Positions 22,130 through 24,128 of a stretch of DNA of 24,128 nt are shown here, piece by piece. The stretch is taken from positions 1 to 24,128 of the forward strand of contig CALBMD010000175.1 of NCBI GenBank assembly GCA_937896265.1. The letters are read 5' to 3'. Under the pieces are notes generated by a model that ran no database searches, was not told the origin of the DNA, and saw only the letters and a list, made by a program, of their open reading frames with translations. This DNA comes from an uncultured Pseudomonadota bacterium. Its GTDB lineage: Bacteria > Bdellovibrionota_B > Oligoflexia > Oligoflexales > Bog-1112. The stretch's first letter is position 1. Each line of letters opens with the position of its first letter. Position numbers and translations under genes: made by a program.

Positions 22130-22660
22130 ATGTCAAGATCCTTAATAAACAGAGATTTGAGTGAGTTTTATCACAAGTTTCACGCAGCTCTTGACCTGAG
22201 CTATGCAAGAGATTTACTAAAGCGAAAGCTGCAAGATAATAAAGCTGAAGCTTTAACGCCTATTGGTGAAGGCAGCCATTTCTCTGCTTTTCGCTATGAG
22301 AGTCGCTTAGGATATCTTTGTGTCTTAAGCGTGGGGCATGGTAAAGGCGCCTTTTCTTCTTCGCTTTTGCAGGAACGCTTTTACGCCTCTTGGCATCACA
22401 CAATGCAATGTTTGCCCAAGTTTCCCTTACTACCACCTTTTGTTCTTCTGAAAGAACAAGAGAGTTATGCTTGGGTACAGCCGTTTGGTGCTTTACAACC
22501 AGAAATAAAGCAAGAGCACTGGGAGCCTCTAGACAAGAGACTTAGCGAGCTCAAATTTTTTTTGTTTAGCAAAGGCATTGCGATAGATGATACGCCGCAG
22601 ATCCGTTACTGGCGATCTGTCCCGTTTATTTGCGACTTGTCGGGACTTAGGTTGCTTTAA
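22130..22660 (+). CDS. Short protein-kinase-like protein of unknown function
   Basis: The 176-residue protein resembles a trimmed protein kinase fold. It shows a glycine-rich loop (IGEGSHFSAF, residues 45-54), a following strand with YLCVLSV where the ATP-binding lysine would sit (no Lys is there), a hinge-like WVQPFG (115-120), and KGIAIDDTPQIRYW ... FICDLSGLR (149-174) where kinases have the catalytic loop and the DFG metal site. The C-terminal lobe is much shorter than in a real kinase. It is likely a pseudokinase-like or kinase-derived binding protein. The ATG has AAGGAT seven bases upstream. The coding call is firm, the family call tentative. Confidence 0.55.
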   Translation: MSRSLINRDLSEFYHKFHAALDLSYARDLLKRKLQDNKAEALTPIGEGSHFSAFRYESRLGYLCVLSVGHGKGAFSSSLLQERFYASWHHTMQCLPKFPLLPPFVLLKEQESYAWVQPFGALQPEIKQEHWEPLDKRLSELKFFLFSKGIAIDDTPQIRYWRSVPFICDLSGLRLL

Positions 22661-22666
22661 ATTTGT

Positions 22667-22690
22667 TCATTTGATCGATTGTTCAAATGA
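22667..22690. other. Perfect 8-bp inverted repeat downstream of the kinase-like gene
   Basis: TCATTTGA (22667-22674) and TCAAATGA (22683-22690) are exact reverse complements with an 8-base spacer, six bases after the stop codon. No T-run follows in either direction, so it is not a standard terminator. It may be a 3'-end stabiliser or an operator for the khpA region. Confidence 0.4.
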
Positions 22691-22807
22691 TTGGTGCATA
22701 AAAAAAGCAAGACCTCAATATTTTGGATAGCCTAGCGAAATCTAGTAAAAATTAGAATGTCCAAGGGCTTTCTAAGCTTCCATTGGGGTTTGTTTTTATA
22801 TACACTC

Positions 22808-22845
22808 AAAAAAGGCAGTTTTTAAGGTTAAACACTGCCTTTTTT
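22808..22845. terminator. Strong bidirectional terminator-like hairpin in the leader of khpA
   Basis: AAAAAAGGCAGT (22808-22819) and ACTGCCTTTTTT (22834-22845) form a perfect 12-bp stem with a 14-base loop, with T-runs on both strands. It would end transcripts from the upstream kinase-like gene. It lies only 24-48 bases before the two possible khpA starts, so khpA must use a very close promoter or transcripts that pass this hairpin. Confidence 0.8.
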
Positions 22846-22893
22846 CTTTCCATTCTAACGAGAAGAAATATGCGTGGTGAAAGTGAGTTCTCG

Positions 22894-23127
22894 ATGAAAG
22901 AGTTGGTCACTTATATCGCTGAGGCATTGGTCGATGAGACTAGCCGGATTGATATAAATGAGATTGAAGGTAACCAAACCAATATTATTGAGCTTAAGGT
23001 AGCTAAAGAGGATATCGGTAAAGTCATCGGTAGGCAGGGACGTACGGCAGATGCTATCCGCACAATCCTAAACTGCGCAGCGGCGAAACTGTCAAAAAGG
23101 TATATACTACAAATTATTGACGAATAA
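22894..23127 (+). CDS. khpA: KH-domain RNA-binding protein KhpA
   Basis: KhpA (YlqC) is a small single-KH protein that binds RNA, often with KhpB/Jag, and affects cell elongation and division in Gram-positives. The KH GxxG loop is present as IGKVIGRQGRTADAIR (GRQG, about residues 46-49). Starting at ATG 22894 gives 77 residues beginning MKELVTYIAEALVD, which is the normal family beginning and length. An in-frame ATG at 22870 (85 residues) has a GAGAAG upstream and cannot be excluded. It stands alone here, not next to ffh, rpsP or rimM as in many genomes. A terminator hairpin precedes it and another follows. Confidence 0.9.
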   Translation: MKELVTYIAEALVDETSRIDINEIEGNQTNIIELKVAKEDIGKVIGRQGRTADAIRTILNCAAAKLSKRYILQIIDE

Positions 23128-23147
23128 TTTAAGTAGCGGTTAAAAGC

Positions 23148-23179
23148 TTTTCCCCTACTTTTTGTGGGGTAAGTTTTTT
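23148..23179 (+). terminator. Rho-independent terminator after khpA
   Basis: CCCC-T-AC (23152-23158) pairs with GTGGGG (23064-23069 counted in the next line as 23164-23169) around a five-T loop, with one bulged T, and is followed by TAAG and six T residues (23174-23179). This is about 25 bases after the khpA stop and ends right at the stop of the convergent histidine kinase gene. Confidence 0.6.
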
Positions 23180-24128
23180 CTATTCTTCATTTTCAAGGGT
23201 TCTTTTGAAATCATGTAAAAGCCCCGTGATTCTAGCTTCATCACCTTTATCAATATATTCTTTAAAATAATAAGCTTGGTTTACTTCTACAGCGGATTGG
23301 ATATAAATATTTTTAAATCCCAGCTGAAATAGATGCATAGCAATGTCTCGCCCTTTAATTGCAGTAGAGTGATAATTTTCATCTAAGAAGAAAACAGAAT
23401 CTTCATGATAGAGATTTGGATTAAGATCTAACGGATCGCTTAGAGCATCCACCGGAATAGCCAGATTATCGCAGGTAAAGAGAAATTGATTTTGAAAGAA
23501 TAAATCATCATCTAAATGCACTACTTTTTTTATTTTGGCAGTGCCAGCTTGTTTTTTGATAATGCGTACAAGGCCTAAGTGTTCTTTATCGATCACCCTA
23601 AGGTGCTTTGCTGATATCCACTCAAGATGAGAGCAATAGACACTAACTAAGATAGATTGGGCATAAAGATCATATTCTTTAATTAAACAGAGGCCAGATT
23701 TTGCGCTCCGAAGGTCGTAGTCAAAAATAAAAAGTACGTTTTCTTTCGGAAAAGAAGGGTAGGCAAGCGCGAATTGTTCACTTGAATATATCGACTCAAT
23801 AGTTGATTCTGCTCGTTCTTGCCAAAAAAGATGCATAGCTGGATCATCGTCAACAACAACAACTAGCGTCTGCTCTTTAAGAATAATTTTTTCAAGAGGC
23901 ATTGGCTGCGAAGAAGCTAGAGGGAGTTTGATTTGAAATTTGGTGGTAAGAATATCTGATTCAAAAAAAATTTCACCATTTTCGCTATCTAAAAGTCTTT
24001 TTGCTGAAAAAAGACTGAGACCTCTTGTTGTTTGGTTGCTACGAAATATTTTCTTTTTAAAGAGTTGTTTTTGCACGCTTTGTGGACACCTGCGCCATTA
24101 TCTTCAACTTCTATAGTTGCAAAAAAAT
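23180..24128 (-). CDS. Hybrid histidine kinase, C-terminal part, with two receiver-like domains and an apparent -1 frameshift
   Basis: The gene runs off the right edge. At the edge the minus strand encodes TIEVEDNGAGV, the G1 box of a histidine-kinase ATPase domain, in one frame. The rest of that domain (RGLSLFSAKRLL ... NGEIFFES ... TTKFQIKLPL) is in the -1 frame, open from about 24076 to the stop at 23180. The first receiver domain (VVVVDDDPAMHLFW ... VLFIFDYDLRSAKSG) has the acidic cluster and the phospho-acceptor Asp. A second, more diverged receiver follows (VVHLDDDLFF ... VFFLDENY ... KGRDIAMHLFQLGFKNIYI). Without the frame change the upstream frame stops at 23989. It is either programmed frameshifting, a disrupted gene, or a sequence error in an A-rich run. 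Confidence 0.78.
24055..24061 (-). other. Canonical slippery heptamer T TTA AAA at the frame junction of the histidine kinase
   Basis: On the minus strand, read in the frame of the G1 box, the codons are TCT TTA AAA AGA. The bases T-TTA-AAA (24061-24055) form an X XXY YYZ heptamer. Slipping back one base gives TTT AAA AAG, which is precisely the frame of the rest of the kinase. A perfect 9-bp hairpin (23994-24002 with 24008-24016) lies 38 bases downstream, farther than the usual stimulator distance. Confidence 0.5.

Noticed and set aside
1..24128. CRISPR array, prophage, insertion sequence or toxin-antitoxin system.
   Set aside because: No regularly spaced direct repeats, transposase, integrase or recognisable toxin-antitoxin pair were found; the two small genes at 21364-21858 do not match a known toxin or antitoxin pattern.

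Overview
The window is a gene-dense stretch of a low-GC (roughly 40% by eye) chromosome from a Gram-negative, two-membrane bacterium. The outer-membrane TonB-dependent receptor, the TonB protein, the lipoproteins and the PilMNO pilus platform show the diderm envelope. The gene mix (PilMNO, PilZ, a J-domain/RodZ-type HTH protein next to a MinD-like ATPase, FliG-like and TonB proteins, a eukaryote-like cystathionine beta-synthase) fits the Bdellovibrionota (Oligoflexia/Silvanigrellia-like) or another former deltaproteobacterial lineage best. This placement is an inference from gene content, not from a marker gene. No phage, transposase, integrase or CRISPR array is visible.

Layout, left to right. 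(1) The tail of a NupC-type nucleoside transporter meets, tail to tail, a leftward operon pilM-pilN-pilO plus a succinylglutamate desuccinylase/aspartoacylase-family metalloenzyme (372-3918). (2) A rightward cystathionine beta-synthase is followed by a hairpin-rich, repeat-like intergenic element and a cyclic-nucleotide-binding protein (4126-6220). (3) A leftward pair holds a DsbA-like exported thiol oxidoreductase and, after a strong hairpin, a 757-residue membrane protein that looks like a reduced FliF joined to a whole FliG (6217-9573). (4) A leftward operon encodes a MinD/FlhG-like ATPase, a J-domain/RodZ-HTH fusion and an RluD-type pseudouridine synthase (9653-12413). (5) A divergent SthA-type transhydrogenase is followed by a leftward PilZ protein. 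(6) A leftward tonB - TonB-dependent receptor - lipoprotein operon follows (14475-18082), then a leftward tRNA-Ala(UGC). (7) A rightward lipoprotein combines a lytic-transglycosylase-like and an amidase-like domain. Several small conserved-looking proteins surround hpt. (8) A truncated kinase-like protein and the KH-domain RNA-binding protein KhpA follow. (9) At the right edge lies the end of a leftward hybrid histidine kinase, with an apparent -1 frameshift inside its ATPase domain.

The most unusual item is the FliF/FliG hybrid at 6217-8490. It keeps FliG middle and C-terminal domains behind a transmembrane helix. Outside the membrane it carries two copies of a module that resembles the FliF domain next to the membrane, each copy preceded by a Cys-x3-Cys motif. 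It sits just downstream of a disulfide oxidoreductase that could act on those cysteines, and no other flagellar gene is near. It may be a one-piece rotor for a non-standard flagellum or for another motility or secretion machine. The window also holds pilus platform genes, a PilZ domain, a cNMP-binding domain and a positioning-type ATPase, which points to surface motility and cell polarity as a loose theme. A direct link between these genes is not shown by the sequence.
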